Positions 35,675 through 44,978 are shown, counted from the first letter of the stretch. The stretch: 64,000 bases of DNA from Anaerocolumna sp. AGMB13025 (GCF_029689925.1 NZ_CP121445.1:2039001-2103000); one strand, 5' to 3'. Numbers and translations: made by a program. Notes: generated from the letters alone by a model not told the origin.

Positions 35675-36154
35675 ATGAGTGATTTGCATTGTGAATATAA
35701 TGGCTCTATATATAAAATTAAAAAACGAAATGGGGGATTTATAATTACATCTCATATAAAAGAAGACGGTTTTACTAACTATATTGATGTTCTAGGAAAA
35801 GAACATATTGATTTTTTTATGAAAAGCGTAAATATAGATGAAGTAGATGTTATATACAAAGAAGATGTGTTTATAAAATATCAAGAGGAGTATTTTCAAT
35901 TATTTGCAGATAAAATATTTAAAAATGATGTATTAAATAATTCATATATGGTATGGACTAACTCGGAACAATTGGCACACGATTATGTGTTTGAAAAGAA
36001 AGAGCAGTTTGTTTTTATTAAGTACATTACCAGAGAAGAAATTGAGGCTGTAAAGATAGTAAAGAAACCGACAATTGATTTTAAAGATATACAACCATCT
36101 GAAAAAATCTTAGAGGGTGATGCTTTGGATAACTGGCTTTCTGAAATAAGTTAA
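35675..36154 (+). CDS. Probable immunity protein to toxin 3
   Basis: A 159-residue soluble acidic protein 16 bases after the toxin stop, with GAAGGAG before its ATG. Alternating strand/helix pattern, aromatic-rich, no cysteine cluster; the end DALDNWLSEIS is helical. No family is recognised; the call rests on its position and size. Confidence 0.65.
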   Translation: MSDLHCEYNGSIYKIKKRNGGFIITSHIKEDGFTNYIDVLGKEHIDFFMKSVNIDEVDVIYKEDVFIKYQEEYFQLFADKIFKNDVLNNSYMVWTNSEQLAHDYVFEKKEQFVFIKYITREEIEAVKIVKKPTIDFKDIQPSEKILEGDALDNWLSEIS

Positions 36155-36542
36155 TTATGGTTATACATTAGGACTTCCAACAATCTAAATCCCAGTCTTT
36201 TAAATTAATTAATGTCGGAGCTCTTACGAAGAGATGGCAGGAGATATTAATAACATTTAAGAGACTTTAGCGAAAAATTTTGCCTTGGATATACAATCGG
36301 ATTTTTAGGAGTAGTTACAATACTCTTGTATAAACGTACTTTTTGTAACATTAAAATTTGTTGCGAAAGGTGCGTTTTATTATGCGAATTAAAAAGTGGA
36401 TTAAAATCAATTATTCTCAGAGAGGAGACCGAAGTAAAATTTAAAACGGTGGGAGAACACCAAGGAATTGAATGAATTCAATTCCTATGAAGTTTACAAG
36501 GATTTAATATAATTTCAGATTAAATAAGAATGAGGTGAATAA
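36155..36542 (+). other. Gene-poor gap with decayed sequence
   Basis: No intact gene. A frame free of stops runs from about 36262 to 36474 (ending KTVGEHQGIE) without a start or ribosome site, suggesting a decayed gene. The first 80 bases (TTAGGACTTCC...GGAGCTCTTACGAAGAGATGG) are a diverged copy of the 37250-37330 stretch before the ankyrin gene. Confidence 0.4.
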
Positions 36543-37013
36543 ATGGAACAAGAAATAATTTTGACTCAAAAAGAAGTTATGGAAACAGGTCTGTATTTTG
36601 ACGGAGATATCGTTTATTATGGTGGAGAATATGGGCAACAGGTGTGTAGAATTTCAGAAGATGGAGTAGAAGAACCTGTTACGGGAGTTGTATATGAGCT
36701 ATATAAAAATCGAAAGTTAAATTACTACTGCTATTATATTCGTGGTATTTCAAATGGTCAATATGTTTGTTTCTATGAGAATGGTAATGTAAAAAGTATT
36801 AGCTACATGTATAAAGGTACAAAACATGGAAAGTCCTTTCAATGTTATGACGATGGTAAAAAAAAGTATGAGGGTAGTTACAAATATGGATATTGTGAGT
36901 CATTTATGGAATGGGATGATAGGGGAATATTAGTTAAAGAGCAAACAGAACCAACTGAATTTGACAAAAAAATGATTAAGAAATATGAAAATTATGAACA
37001 ACAAAAAAACTAA
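36543..37013 (+). CDS. YwqK-family (MORN-like repeat) antitoxin/immunity protein
   Basis: A 156-residue protein with MORN-like units: GISNGQYVCFYENGNVKSIS, YKGTKHGKSFQCYDDGKKKY and GSYKYGYCESFMEWDDRGIL. This is the layout of YwqK family proteins, which act with LXG-type toxins such as YwqJ. GAATGAGGTG precedes the start. There is no full-length toxin directly upstream besides toxin 3 and its own candidate, so this is likely an orphan immunity gene guarding against toxins of other strains. Confidence 0.75.
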   Translation: MEQEIILTQKEVMETGLYFDGDIVYYGGEYGQQVCRISEDGVEEPVTGVVYELYKNRKLNYYCYYIRGISNGQYVCFYENGNVKSISYMYKGTKHGKSFQCYDDGKKKYEGSYKYGYCESFMEWDDRGILVKEQTEPTEFDKKMIKKYENYEQQKN

Positions 37014-37174
37014 AGAGTTAGAGGCTTTCTATATACTGAAGTTCAACTTAATCTTATTGATAAAATGAATTGTTTGATAAAATTAAAGAAGAGGATATAA
37101 AATTAGTTTCATTCATTTAACGTATTTGAAAGAGAATGGTTTAGATTATGTTGTTTGTTACATAGATATTTGGA

Positions 37175-37231
37175 CATGCATTAGAAAAGGCTACGGAAAT
37201 GAATGCGCAGATAAAAATTGAAACCATATAA
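37175..37231 (+). pseudogene. 3' fragment of an Imm70-like gene
   Basis: The last 18 codons plus stop of the 31988-32404 gene recur here with few changes (HALEKATEMNAQIKIETI versus HALEKAKEMNTRIKIETI), continuing into the shared non-coding AAATTTAAT. The upstream part is gone. The surrounding 37014-37356 gap otherwise holds no gene. Confidence 0.85.
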
Positions 37232-37296
37232 AATTTAATATGGTTAAGCTTTAGGACTTTCAACTACTTAAATAAATCCATGTCTCTTAATTCAAT

Positions 37297-37330
37297 ATCA
37301 TGGCTCTCACGAAGTGAGCACATCCATGAT
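37297..37330 (+). promoter_or_regulatory. Hairpin before the ankyrin immunity gene
   Basis: ATCATGG / CCATGAT and, inside it, CTCAC / GTGAG around GAA form a stem with a small internal loop, 27 bases ahead of the start. It may end the preceding transcript or regulate this one; there is no T run after it, so termination is less likely. Confidence 0.5.
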
Positions 37331-37356
37331 AAGAATTCATAAATAAGGAGGCTATA

Positions 37357-38259
37357 ATGAATAAAGACTTAAATAAGTATATGTTTCAGCATTTTGAAAA
37401 TGCATTTAATATTGGTTGGAATGATAATAAATCCGCTAATAATCAAAAGGTCAGTTTAGATGACAAATTTTATGAACAGTTAAAACTATTCTGTGAATCA
37501 CCTCTTAACTATGATTTAAATGGAAAACACCGTGAAATAGAAGTAGACGGGAAAAAATATGTAAAGGGATTCGGTGAGATTCGTATTTTAGATTTGAATA
37601 AGAAAATACGGTATGCAGCTCCGAATATTATAATTGATGATATTCTCGAGGGGATTTATATACCAGACTCAGAATTTGTTGAAGCAGTAAAATTATCGCC
37701 TAAACCAGGCGAGATTGAATATGAAGAATTTATATCCAGATATAACCCCGATACTTATTGGGGAGAAGAAGATTACTATGTTCAGAAAATTAACTCTGCT
37801 GTTGCAGAATTAAGTAAAGGTATAAAGGAATTTAGATACTGCATTGAAGATAATGATATAAAAAATTGTGTAACACTTGATGGTTCCTTATTAAACTATG
37901 CAATTAATATAGGTAAAAATGATATAGCATCATATTTAATCGAAGCTGGCATTGATATTAATATATTTGGTGGAATAGAATTATTAAATGCTATAAAAAT
38001 GAATATGACTGAAGTTGCTGATGTATTGATAGAGAAGGATATATATATGGATGATACGGTAATGAATGCAAACCCGCTTGTTAGTGCTATCAGATCTGGT
38101 GATAAACATCTGGTATTGAAATTACTAAATAAAAAGCCTGAATTAGTCAAAACATACTCAAATGAGTTTGTAAGGAATTGCACAATGTTAGATATTGCAC
38201 GTAGGTGTAATAATACTGAAATAATTGATATTTTACAAGGATATGTAATGGAAAATTAA
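37357..38259 (+). CDS. Ankyrin-repeat protein, probable immunity protein
   Basis: A 300-residue soluble protein. Residues 1-165 form an N-terminal domain (KGFGEIRILDLNKKIRYAAP, later YNPDTYWGEEDYYVQKI). Residues 170-295 carry about four ankyrin-type units (LLNYAINIGKNDIASYLIEA, GIELLNAIKMNMTEVADVLI, NPLVSAIRSGDKHLVLKLL, TMLDIARRCNNTEIIDILQ). Ankyrin proteins often serve as immunity to polymorphic toxins. AAGGAGGC lies before ATG 37357. A decayed second copy lies at 32931-33160, so this gene belongs to the same shuffling pool. Confidence 0.72.
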   Translation: MNKDLNKYMFQHFENAFNIGWNDNKSANNQKVSLDDKFYEQLKLFCESPLNYDLNGKHREIEVDGKKYVKGFGEIRILDLNKKIRYAAPNIIIDDILEGIYIPDSEFVEAVKLSPKPGEIEYEEFISRYNPDTYWGEEDYYVQKINSAVAELSKGIKEFRYCIEDNDIKNCVTLDGSLLNYAINIGKNDIASYLIEAGIDINIFGGIELLNAIKMNMTEVADVLIEKDIYMDDTVMNANPLVSAIRSGDKHLVLKLLNKKPELVKTYSNEFVRNCTMLDIARRCNNTEIIDILQGYVMEN

Positions 38260-38692
38260 ATGATAACAAGCTATATAAGAAAAATAGTAACGGATTAAAA
38301 CGTGTAAAGGATATAAGGGAGCTCTTAAATGGATAATATGAATGTGTCGAAGCAATCTTTGCAATTTCGAGATCAGATATTAAAGTATACGAATGTTGAT
38401 ATGAATTTCAATAAATATTATTAAAGAAAATAATAATATTAGTATAATTTAGCAGAAGTTCATTTAAGCCGAAGATAGGTATTGCAAAGGATACAGTGAC
38501 AATGAATAATCGTACGTAAAAGCATAAAAATGAAAATTTACTGTTGAAACAGTATAGGTTTTTAATAAGTATTTTAAACTAATCAACCAATGGTAGAGTA
38601 TATATTTCATATTGCTTTCGAATTCTACCACAGGTGGGTGTTAGTTTTGTACCGGTATTTATAAGATATAATCAAGAAAGGGGTCTGGACGA
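38260..38692 (+). other. Gap after the toxin-immunity island
   Basis: No clear gene. A 31-codon frame at 38329-38424 (start MDNMNVSKQSLQFRDQILKY) has AAGGGAG eight bases upstream and may be a small peptide or remnant. TGGTAGA / TCTACCA at 38591-38597 and 38624-38630 form an inverted pair ahead of the HTH-ABC gene and could be an operator for its regulator domain. Confidence 0.35.
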
Positions 38693-39766
38693 ATGAATCA
38701 ATCAAAAATAGGAAAATTTATCTCTGAATGCCGAAAAGTCAGAGGTTGGACACAAAATCAATTAGCCGAAAAATTAGGAATTACTGATAAAGCAGTATCA
38801 AAATGGGAAACCGGAAAATCGATGCCGGATTTATCTCTGTTTACACCCTTATGTGACCTTTTTGAAATTAGTTTGAACGAATTATTATCTGGGGAACATA
38901 TCCCTGATGAGAAGCTAAAAGAAAAATCAAACGAAATACTTATGGATATTATTACAAGCTGGCTTGGTCAAGATAAATGGGAACTACATGAAAATACCAG
39001 CGACACGCAAATTATATTAAGGCTGCAAAATGTTAAAAAAAACTATGAAAACACATCTACGTTAGCGGTAAATAACGTAAGTTTCCAGATAGCGCAAGGT
39101 AGCTTTGTGGGGATCATGGGTGCGTCTGGTTCGGGAAAATCCACTTTGCTTAATTTGATCGCTACGATTGACAAACCGACGAGTGGGACTATTGAAATCA
39201 ACGGACAAAACGTTGTGGATATTTCCGAAAAGGATGTAGCCAAATTCCGCAGAGATTATTTAGGATTTGTCTTTCAGGAATACAACCTTCTTGAGACATT
39301 AACAGTTTATGAAAATATTGCACTGGCATTGACAATCAAGAAAATGCAGAAAGAAAATGTGAAGCAAATAATTGATGCTCTGGCCGAAAAACTTGAAATA
39401 GCAGATATTTTATTTAAATTTCCTTATGAAATATCCGGCGGTCAGCGTCAGCGTTGCGCTTGTGCAAGGGCTATAGCTGTTAATCCCAACTTAATTCTTG
39501 CAGATGAACCAACCGGCGCATTGGATTCTCATTCAGCAAAACAATTATTGGATACGTTTTTAATGCTTCGTCGAGAATATGGCGCAACCATTCTAATGGT
39601 TACTCACGATGCAATGTCCGCCAGTTATTGTGATAAAATCCTGTTCATGCAGGACGGTGAAATAAAGGATATGCTCGACCGCGAACAACGGACAAAGCAA
39701 GAATTCTTCACAAGCATTTTAGAAGTTGTTGCCCAGATAGGAGGGGATGATAATTATGTATCTTAA
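38693..39766 (+). CDS. ABC transporter ATPase with N-terminal XRE HTH domain
   Basis: A 357-residue fusion. Residues 5-65 are an XRE/Cro helix-turn-helix (WTQNQLAEKLGITDKAVSKW). Residues 105-345 are an ABC ATPase: Walker A GASGSGKST, Q-loop near VFQEYNLLE, signature ISGGQRQR, Walker B LILADEPTGALD and switch histidine in VTHD. It belongs to the MacB/BceA-like group that works with FtsX-like permeases. Fusion to a DNA-binding domain implies the transporter ATPase may sense its own load and control its operon. The permease gene overlaps its 3' end. Confidence 0.9.
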   Translation: MNQSKIGKFISECRKVRGWTQNQLAEKLGITDKAVSKWETGKSMPDLSLFTPLCDLFEISLNELLSGEHIPDEKLKEKSNEILMDIITSWLGQDKWELHENTSDTQIILRLQNVKKNYENTSTLAVNNVSFQIAQGSFVGIMGASGSGKSTLLNLIATIDKPTSGTIEINGQNVVDISEKDVAKFRRDYLGFVFQEYNLLETLTVYENIALALTIKKMQKENVKQIIDALAEKLEIADILFKFPYEISGGQRQRCACARAIAVNPNLILADEPTGALDSHSAKQLLDTFLMLRREYGATILMVTHDAMSASYCDKILFMQDGEIKDMLDREQRTKQEFFTSILEVVAQIGGDDNYVS

Positions 39767-41096
39767 ACTTGCACTTCGTAACGCAAAACGTTCTATATAT
39801 GATTATCTCTTGTACATGACGGCTTTAACAATCTTAATCGTTATCATGATGGTATCTAACTACATAGCTATAACCGGAAAAGTTCAAGCGGGCTTTCAAA
39901 CCAGTTCTCTTCCCATACTAATTACCTTGATTCTGGTAATTTTAGTAAGATACATAAATAACTTTATGTTGAAGCAACGCGCAAAGGAATTTGCTAATTA
40001 CTTGTTACTTGGAATGGAAAAGAGTAAGTTGTCTTGGATGTTTCTTTGCGAATTCTTAATGATAGGTATTATATGTTTTATAATAGGCTGCTTAATTGGC
40101 ATTGGAATATACTTTATTTTATTTTCTACGATGTTTCAGGTTTTTAATACTTTTGGAATTCAATTTGCTTTTGTCGCAAGGAGTTTAACACAAACATTAT
40201 TTTACTTTTGTTTAGTAGAGCTGTTGTCCGTGTTTTGCGCAAAGCAAAGAATAAGTAACCTTCAAATTCGAGAACTTATGATTGAAAAGAAGCTCAATCA
40301 GAAATTGGGCGGAATGCAGCAATATCGAATTTGGGGAATCACCTTTTGCATTAGTTTTTTCATTTTGATTGGATTACTCTTTGGTATTGTGCGATTAACG
40401 GAAGAAGTATCTTCTATATTGATTTCCTTTATCGCATTACCTCTACTGTTTTCCATTTTTTCCTTTTATAAATGGCTGTTTCAGTACTTTGCAGAAAAAA
40501 GGAGAAATCAGTCAGTATCTTTGTACCAAAATAATCGGCTTTACATGATTGCGCAGATTACATCTGGAACGAAAACCAGTGCGGTTATGAACGGCATATT
40601 CTGTATGTGCCTGTTCTTTTCAGCAATGTCTTTTATGTTTGGAACACTTATGCTACACTCAGATCTTTTGCTTTTTAACACTGGAAGCCAGCAATGGATG
40701 GGCTTTTTGCAAATTAGCCTTTGCATCATCTTCATTGTTATTTATTTTTCAGTGTTATCCTTACAGCAGATTATTGAACTTAAACGAGAAACTAAAGAAC
40801 TACAAATCTTGCATTATATAGGGAAAACCAAAGCACAGATAAAGCTATTAGTAAAAACACAGATTTTATTAAAATTATTTATTCCTACCATTATGTGCTT
40901 TGTTTTGTTGGTAATAAGTGTACCTCTTTTGAATTATAAATTGAATTCGGATTTACCCTCTGCAATGGAAAACATATTAACAAAATCTGCAAGTGGATTT
41001 TCTTTATGCTTTTTTATAATGTACTTTTTTTACTTTTTTGTTGTTTGTGTTGTCAGCAAAAAATATGTTGATACCTCAATAAATTCTAAATACTAA
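39756..41096 (+). CDS. FtsX-like ABC transporter permease
   Basis: A 446-residue membrane protein with about eight hydrophobic segments and an FtsX/BceB-like start (MYLKLALRNAKRSIYDYLLY). ATG 39756 is chosen since AGGAGG lies 11 bases upstream; the in-frame ATG 39747 is only a few bases from that site. It overlaps the ATPase gene by 11 bases, showing coupling. Substrates of such pairs are often antimicrobial peptides or lipids; here that is open. It lacks the large extracellular loop of BceB. Confidence 0.85.
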   Translation: MYLKLALRNAKRSIYDYLLYMTALTILIVIMMVSNYIAITGKVQAGFQTSSLPILITLILVILVRYINNFMLKQRAKEFANYLLLGMEKSKLSWMFLCEFLMIGIICFIIGCLIGIGIYFILFSTMFQVFNTFGIQFAFVARSLTQTLFYFCLVELLSVFCAKQRISNLQIRELMIEKKLNQKLGGMQQYRIWGITFCISFFILIGLLFGIVRLTEEVSSILISFIALPLLFSIFSFYKWLFQYFAEKRRNQSVSLYQNNRLYMIAQITSGTKTSAVMNGIFCMCLFFSAMSFMFGTLMLHSDLLLFNTGSQQWMGFLQISLCIIFIVIYFSVLSLQQIIELKRETKELQILHYIGKTKAQIKLLVKTQILLKLFIPTIMCFVLLVISVPLLNYKLNSDLPSAMENILTKSASGFSLCFFIMYFFYFFVVCVVSKKYVDTSINSKY

Positions 41097-41201
41097 TACA
41101 ATTGTCTTTATCCAATCCGATAAAATAAACCATATTTCAACAAGAACATTTACAGCCTAAAATCATAAATTAATTATAAAAAAGTATAGTAGGAGGCTAA
41201 T

Positions 41202-42575
41202 ATGTTAAAAGAAAAAACGTTGACAATAATGACTGATATGGTTTATAGCTATCTGAATCACAATCCGGAAAAGCGAATGCTTAAGCTGGTTAACATAGTT
41301 GACAAGCTGGATAAAAATGATATTTTGAAAGCACAATGTAAAGTACTGCGAAATATATTGGAGAATAAGGATAACAATTGGTACAAATATATACTTAGTA
41401 TGTGGGAGGATATTGATCCGGGAATCAGAAAGACCTTCTTCCAGAATTTTTTGTTTAATGCTACGATATTCTCCAGTTCGACACATGATAAACTGAAAAA
41501 GAAGTATAACTGTAATATACCTTTTGCTATACTAGTGGACCCTACTTCTGCCTGCAATTTAAAGTGTGCTGGTTGTTGGGCGGCACAATATGGTAATAAT
41601 CAATCCTTAAGCTATAAGACCCTGGATGATATTATTAAGCAGGGTAAGAAGATGGGAATACATTTTTATGCTTATTCCGGCGGAGAACCACTTGTCCGTA
41701 AACGTGATATTATTAAACTTTGTGAAAAACATAAAGACTGTATTTTTACGGCTTATACCAATGGCACACTGATTGATGAAGCCTTTGCTGATGAAATGCT
41801 TCGTGTAAAGAACTTTATACCGGCAATCAGTATAGAAGGTTTTGAAGAGGAGACAGATGCAAGACGGGGAAAGGGGACTTATCAAGCGGTAATCAAAGCT
41901 ATGGAGATATTAAAGAAGAAAAAGCTTGCTTTTGGTGCGTCCTGCTGCTATACCAGAAAGAATGCAGAGGTTGTGGGAAGTGAAGCTTTTATTGATGATT
42001 TAGTTGCCAAAGGTGCCAAGTTTACCTGGTTTTTTACTTATATACCAGTTGGTGCAGATGCGGTACCGGAGTTAATAGCAAGTGCCAAGCAGCGTGAATT
42101 TATGTATCACCAAGTTAATGAATTCCGCAGGACAAAACCAATATTTAGTGTGGATTTTTGGAATGATGGAGAACATGCCGGTGGCTGTGTTGCCGGAGGC
42201 CGGAGATATCTGCATATTAATTCTGCCGGGGATATTGAACCCTGCGCCTTCGTCCATTATTCTGATTCAAACATTCACAATACAACTTTACTTAAAGCAT
42301 TGCAGGCTCCGCTGTTTATGCAGTATTATAAAAATCAACCCTTTAACAGCAATCACCTGCGTCCGTGCCCGCTCCTTGATAATCCGGAGCGCTTGGTAGA
42401 AATGGTTGAGAAGTCAGGAGCAAAATCAACCGATCTGCTTCACCCGGAAGATGTTAAGGAATTAAAACAAAAATGTTGTGAAGCTGCTGATAAATGGGCG
42501 GTTGCAGCAGACCAGCTTTGGGGCAAGACCCACCCGTGTGTTAATTGTAAAATCAAGAATGAAAATCAAGAATGA
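41202..42575 (+). CDS. Radical SAM protein with C-terminal cysteine cluster
   Basis: A 457-residue enzyme. The motif CNLKCAGC near residues 114-121 (CxxxCxxC) binds the 4Fe-4S cluster for S-adenosylmethionine cleavage; GGEP appears at about residue 157 in YAYSGGEPLVRK. C-terminal cysteines (CPLL, KCCEAA, CVNCKIKN) suggest a SPASM-type or auxiliary site, with an EPCAFVHYSD motif near 340. It resembles the HpnH-like/DUF3463 group by layout, but the substrate is unknown. AGGAGGC lies before ATG 41202. The last residues come from a 13-bp repeat. Confidence 0.85.
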   Translation: MLKEKTLTIMTDMVYSYLNHNPEKRMLKLVNIVDKLDKNDILKAQCKVLRNILENKDNNWYKYILSMWEDIDPGIRKTFFQNFLFNATIFSSSTHDKLKKKYNCNIPFAILVDPTSACNLKCAGCWAAQYGNNQSLSYKTLDDIIKQGKKMGIHFYAYSGGEPLVRKRDIIKLCEKHKDCIFTAYTNGTLIDEAFADEMLRVKNFIPAISIEGFEEETDARRGKGTYQAVIKAMEILKKKKLAFGASCCYTRKNAEVVGSEAFIDDLVAKGAKFTWFFTYIPVGADAVPELIASAKQREFMYHQVNEFRRTKPIFSVDFWNDGEHAGGCVAGGRRYLHINSAGDIEPCAFVHYSDSNIHNTTLLKALQAPLFMQYYKNQPFNSNHLRPCPLLDNPERLVEMVEKSGAKSTDLLHPEDVKELKQKCCEAADKWAVAADQLWGKTHPCVNCKIKNENQE

Positions 42576-42712
42576 AAATCAAGAATGAAAATCAAGAATG
42601 AAAATCAAGAATGAAAATCAAGAATGAAAATCAAGAATGAAAATCAGGAATAAGAATCAGGAATAAAAATCAGGAATTAAAATCAAGAATAAGAATCTGG
42701 AATGAGAATTTG
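42550..42712 (+). repeat. 13-bp tandem repeat at and beyond the radical SAM stop codon
   Basis: AATCAAGAATGAA-type units repeat about seven times almost exactly, then continue as degenerate AATCAGGAATAAG units. The gene's stop codon lies in the second unit. Thirteen is not a multiple of three, so unit gain or loss would alter the C-terminal residues. Confidence 0.88.
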
Positions 42713-42843
42713 GAATGAAAAGAAGGAATAAGAAAGCAGGAACGAGAAAGTAGTAGAAAAGCAGTAGTGATAAAGCAGGAATATAAAAATTGGGTTTACA
42801 GACTGCTTGATGCTCCAGAAGCCTGTTATACAATTCGTATTGT

Positions 42844-42881
42844 AGCCTGTACACAAATTATGTCATGTGTACAGGCTTTTT
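42844..42881 (+). terminator. Factor-independent terminator after radical SAM unit
   Basis: AGCCTGTACAC and GTGTACAGGCT form an 11-base-pair stem with a 12-base loop and TTTTT follows. Confidence 0.88.
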
Positions 42882-43030
42882 CTCTTATCAAGAAAATGTT
42901 TGTCCTATTTAACAAAAAGCCCAAATCTAGCTTAGAAGACCCACAAGAATGTCTAAAATCCCCCATGGGTGAAAACATACCAGTAAACCGTAACCCTTTT
43001 TTCTTCTGGGTGAAACACATATTTATCAAG

Positions 43031-43729
43031 TTATACATCCTTCTCCAAAGTAATATTTAAAGTCTTAATTTTTCCGTTTTCCAGAGTAAAATGAAAATCC
43101 AGTGGCAGGGGACTTCCTTCAAATTCACCTTGAAGCATGGCAGTTGCAACCAAATCAGTATTATACTCCACAAAGCGCATAATCTCTAAAGTTACTTTTG
43201 CCTCTCGGTTCGCTTTTAAAATATGACTGCTGATTACCTCAGGTCCAAGAAATTCCTCATCTTCATCATATAAAAGTGCATCGGCTGTAAAACAGTCTGC
43301 AAGCAAGGCATTGTCATATATATCGGAAGCGTGATAATAGGCAGCAATAGAAGGTGGCAGAGGTATCGCTTTGCTATTAGAAGATAGTACGATATTCAGG
43401 TTACTTATATGACTGTCCTCTATAACAAAATGGAAATCCAGAAAAAGCGGATCTGGCAGACCGCTTTTTTCAAAATCGCCGTCTGCTATAGCTGTAACAA
43501 CGGTTTCCTTACTATGCTGTACTACATTAGTAAGTTCTAATCTTAAGTGATCTTTAAAATAGACTTTATTACTCCATTCTTTTATAGCGGCTTTACCATA
43601 GTATTCTACTCCAGCATCGAATACTGTGGCATCTTCCTTGAAGGTGGCTAAAAAGCCTTCTGGGTTGTCTGTATTTGCAGCATGAAACTGCTGTTCAATG
43701 GGTTCTGGTAAATGGAATTTATTATACAT
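43031..43729 (-). CDS. Tandem SnoaL/NTF2-like protein
   Basis: A 232-residue soluble protein made of two NTF2-like halves of about 115 residues each. Both have the cone-forming layout: a helix (EQQFHAANTDNPEGFLATF / AAYYHASDIYDNALLADCF), then ATVFDAGVEYYGKAAI / ALLYDEDEEFLGPEVI, then strands ending FHFVIEDSHISNLNI / FHFTLENGKIKTLNI. Such domains bind small ligands or act as simple enzymes; without clear catalytic residues the role is open. GGAGGA precedes the start. No partner gene is adjacent. Confidence 0.8.
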   Translation of the reverse strand: MYNKFHLPEPIEQQFHAANTDNPEGFLATFKEDATVFDAGVEYYGKAAIKEWSNKVYFKDHLRLELTNVVQHSKETVVTAIADGDFEKSGLPDPLFLDFHFVIEDSHISNLNIVLSSNSKAIPLPPSIAAYYHASDIYDNALLADCFTADALLYDEDEEFLGPEVISSHILKANREAKVTLEIMRFVEYNTDLVATAMLQGEFEGSPLPLDFHFTLENGKIKTLNITLEKDV

Positions 43730-43777
43730 GAATGAATCCTCCTGTTTGATTGATTATAGTTGTAACTGTATCATAAC

Positions 43778-43813
43778 AAAGATAACCTGACAGCATTGTG
43801 TCAGGTTATCTTT
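43778..43813. promoter_or_regulatory. Perfect 15-bp inverted repeat upstream of the SnoaL-like gene
   Basis: AAAGATAACCTGACA and TGTCAGGTTATCTTT flank a six-base loop. It lies 49 bases before the minus-strand start codon, next to a TATAAT-like hexamer (minus, about 43752), so it may be an operator; it could equally be a terminator for an unseen transcript. Confidence 0.6.
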
Positions 43814-43977
43814 GTTAATTTAATTATTTATTTATACATGAATGAATAACAGATTTTAATCATTATTATGTAAGAATCAATTATAAAAAAGTAAAATAGT
43901 AATGATCAGAAAATAGACCTTATCTTTGGAATTACGGTAGTTCAAGGAAATTTAATAACGCTTGGTGTGAATTGCTG

Positions 43978-44015
43978 GCAGAAGGAATCGACATTTTGTA
44001 TTCCTTCTGCTTTTT
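43978..44015 (+). terminator. Orphan terminator
   Basis: GCAGAAGGAAT and ATTCCTTCTGC form an 11-base-pair stem followed by TTTTT. No annotated plus-strand gene precedes it within 1.3 kb, so it may end a small RNA from 43814-43977 or be a relic. The 43814-44336 gap holds nothing else that I can support and is very AT-rich. Confidence 0.75.
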
Positions 44016-44336
44016 ATATCAGAATCTATTCAGGGAGACTACAAATATCGGATATAGATATATATATTCAAAGTCATAGATTTGTTATATTCAAAATCAT
44101 AGATTTTTTTATTGACAGAGAGATACATACGGATTAATATTAACTCATAGTTAATTAACTGTAAGTTAATATTTTGGTATCTTAGTTTAAAATCTATAAT
44201 AATATAATTAGGAATTATAAATTAATTATAAAATTATTTTATGAAATTTAAAATATAAGATTTATTATATGAGATTTATCTGATAATTTTTTATGAAATA
44301 AATAATATGGTTTTTATCATCAGATTTAAAGGAATC

Positions 44337-44927
44337 TCATAGAGAGGGCTGATTACGCACACCGTAGCCCACCATACTAAGAGCCGTATCCCCTGGATTG
44401 TAAAAATTATGCATTATTCCAGAATAGATATAGATACTATCACCTTCTTTTAGAATAGAGGTATCCTCCCCTATGATAGCATTACAGGTTCCTTTTATTA
44501 CAAAGATACTAAAATCATAGTTTAAAGAAATTGGTTTTTCGCAGGACCATTTACCAGGCTGTAGTGTAATATGCATTCCAATAATACGGGAGTTGTCACT
44601 TTCGTCAGCAGAATATGGTGTAATAAATTCATATTCGGTAAGAATTTCCGGCATGATGAATTTTTTTCTGCTATTCTCCCGGATGATATCATACTTTTTA
44701 TTAACAGTATTTTTAATCCAGGTGTTAGAACCTTCCTTATCTGATAAAAGGTCAAATACCTGGACTTCAAGACAATTACTGATACGCCTAAGCATATCCA
44801 AAGACGGCTGCTTTAGTCCTCGCTCCAACTGGGACAGATAACTGGAAGTACAGCCGGTCATTCTGCTAAGTTCTGACAGGGTATACCCTTTTGATTTCCT
44901 GATCTGTTTCAGCTTTATAATATCCAT
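44337..44927 (-). CDS. XRE-cupin transcriptional regulator
   Basis: A 196-residue regulator. Residues 1-65 are an XRE helix-turn-helix (KSKGYTLSELSRMTGCTSSY), and residues 110-190 a cupin (HITLQPGKWSC, later GTCNAIIGEDTSILKEGDSI and GIMHNFYNP). Such proteins sense small molecules through the cupin. The start is ATG 44925-44927 (minus), preceded by AGGAGGAAC; a longer frame to 44978 crosses the promoter. It is divergent from the amidohydrolase gene and likely controls it and itself. Confidence 0.88.
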   Translation of the reverse strand: MDIIKLKQIRKSKGYTLSELSRMTGCTSSYLSQLERGLKQPSLDMLRRISNCLEVQVFDLLSDKEGSNTWIKNTVNKKYDIIRENSRKKFIMPEILTEYEFITPYSADESDNSRIIGMHITLQPGKWSCEKPISLNYDFSIFVIKGTCNAIIGEDTSILKEGDSIYIYSGIMHNFYNPGDTALSMVGYGVRNQPSL

Positions 44928-44978
44928 GCCCGTTCCTCCTATAAAAGTTACAAAAACTACTATTATACTAGCCCCCAT

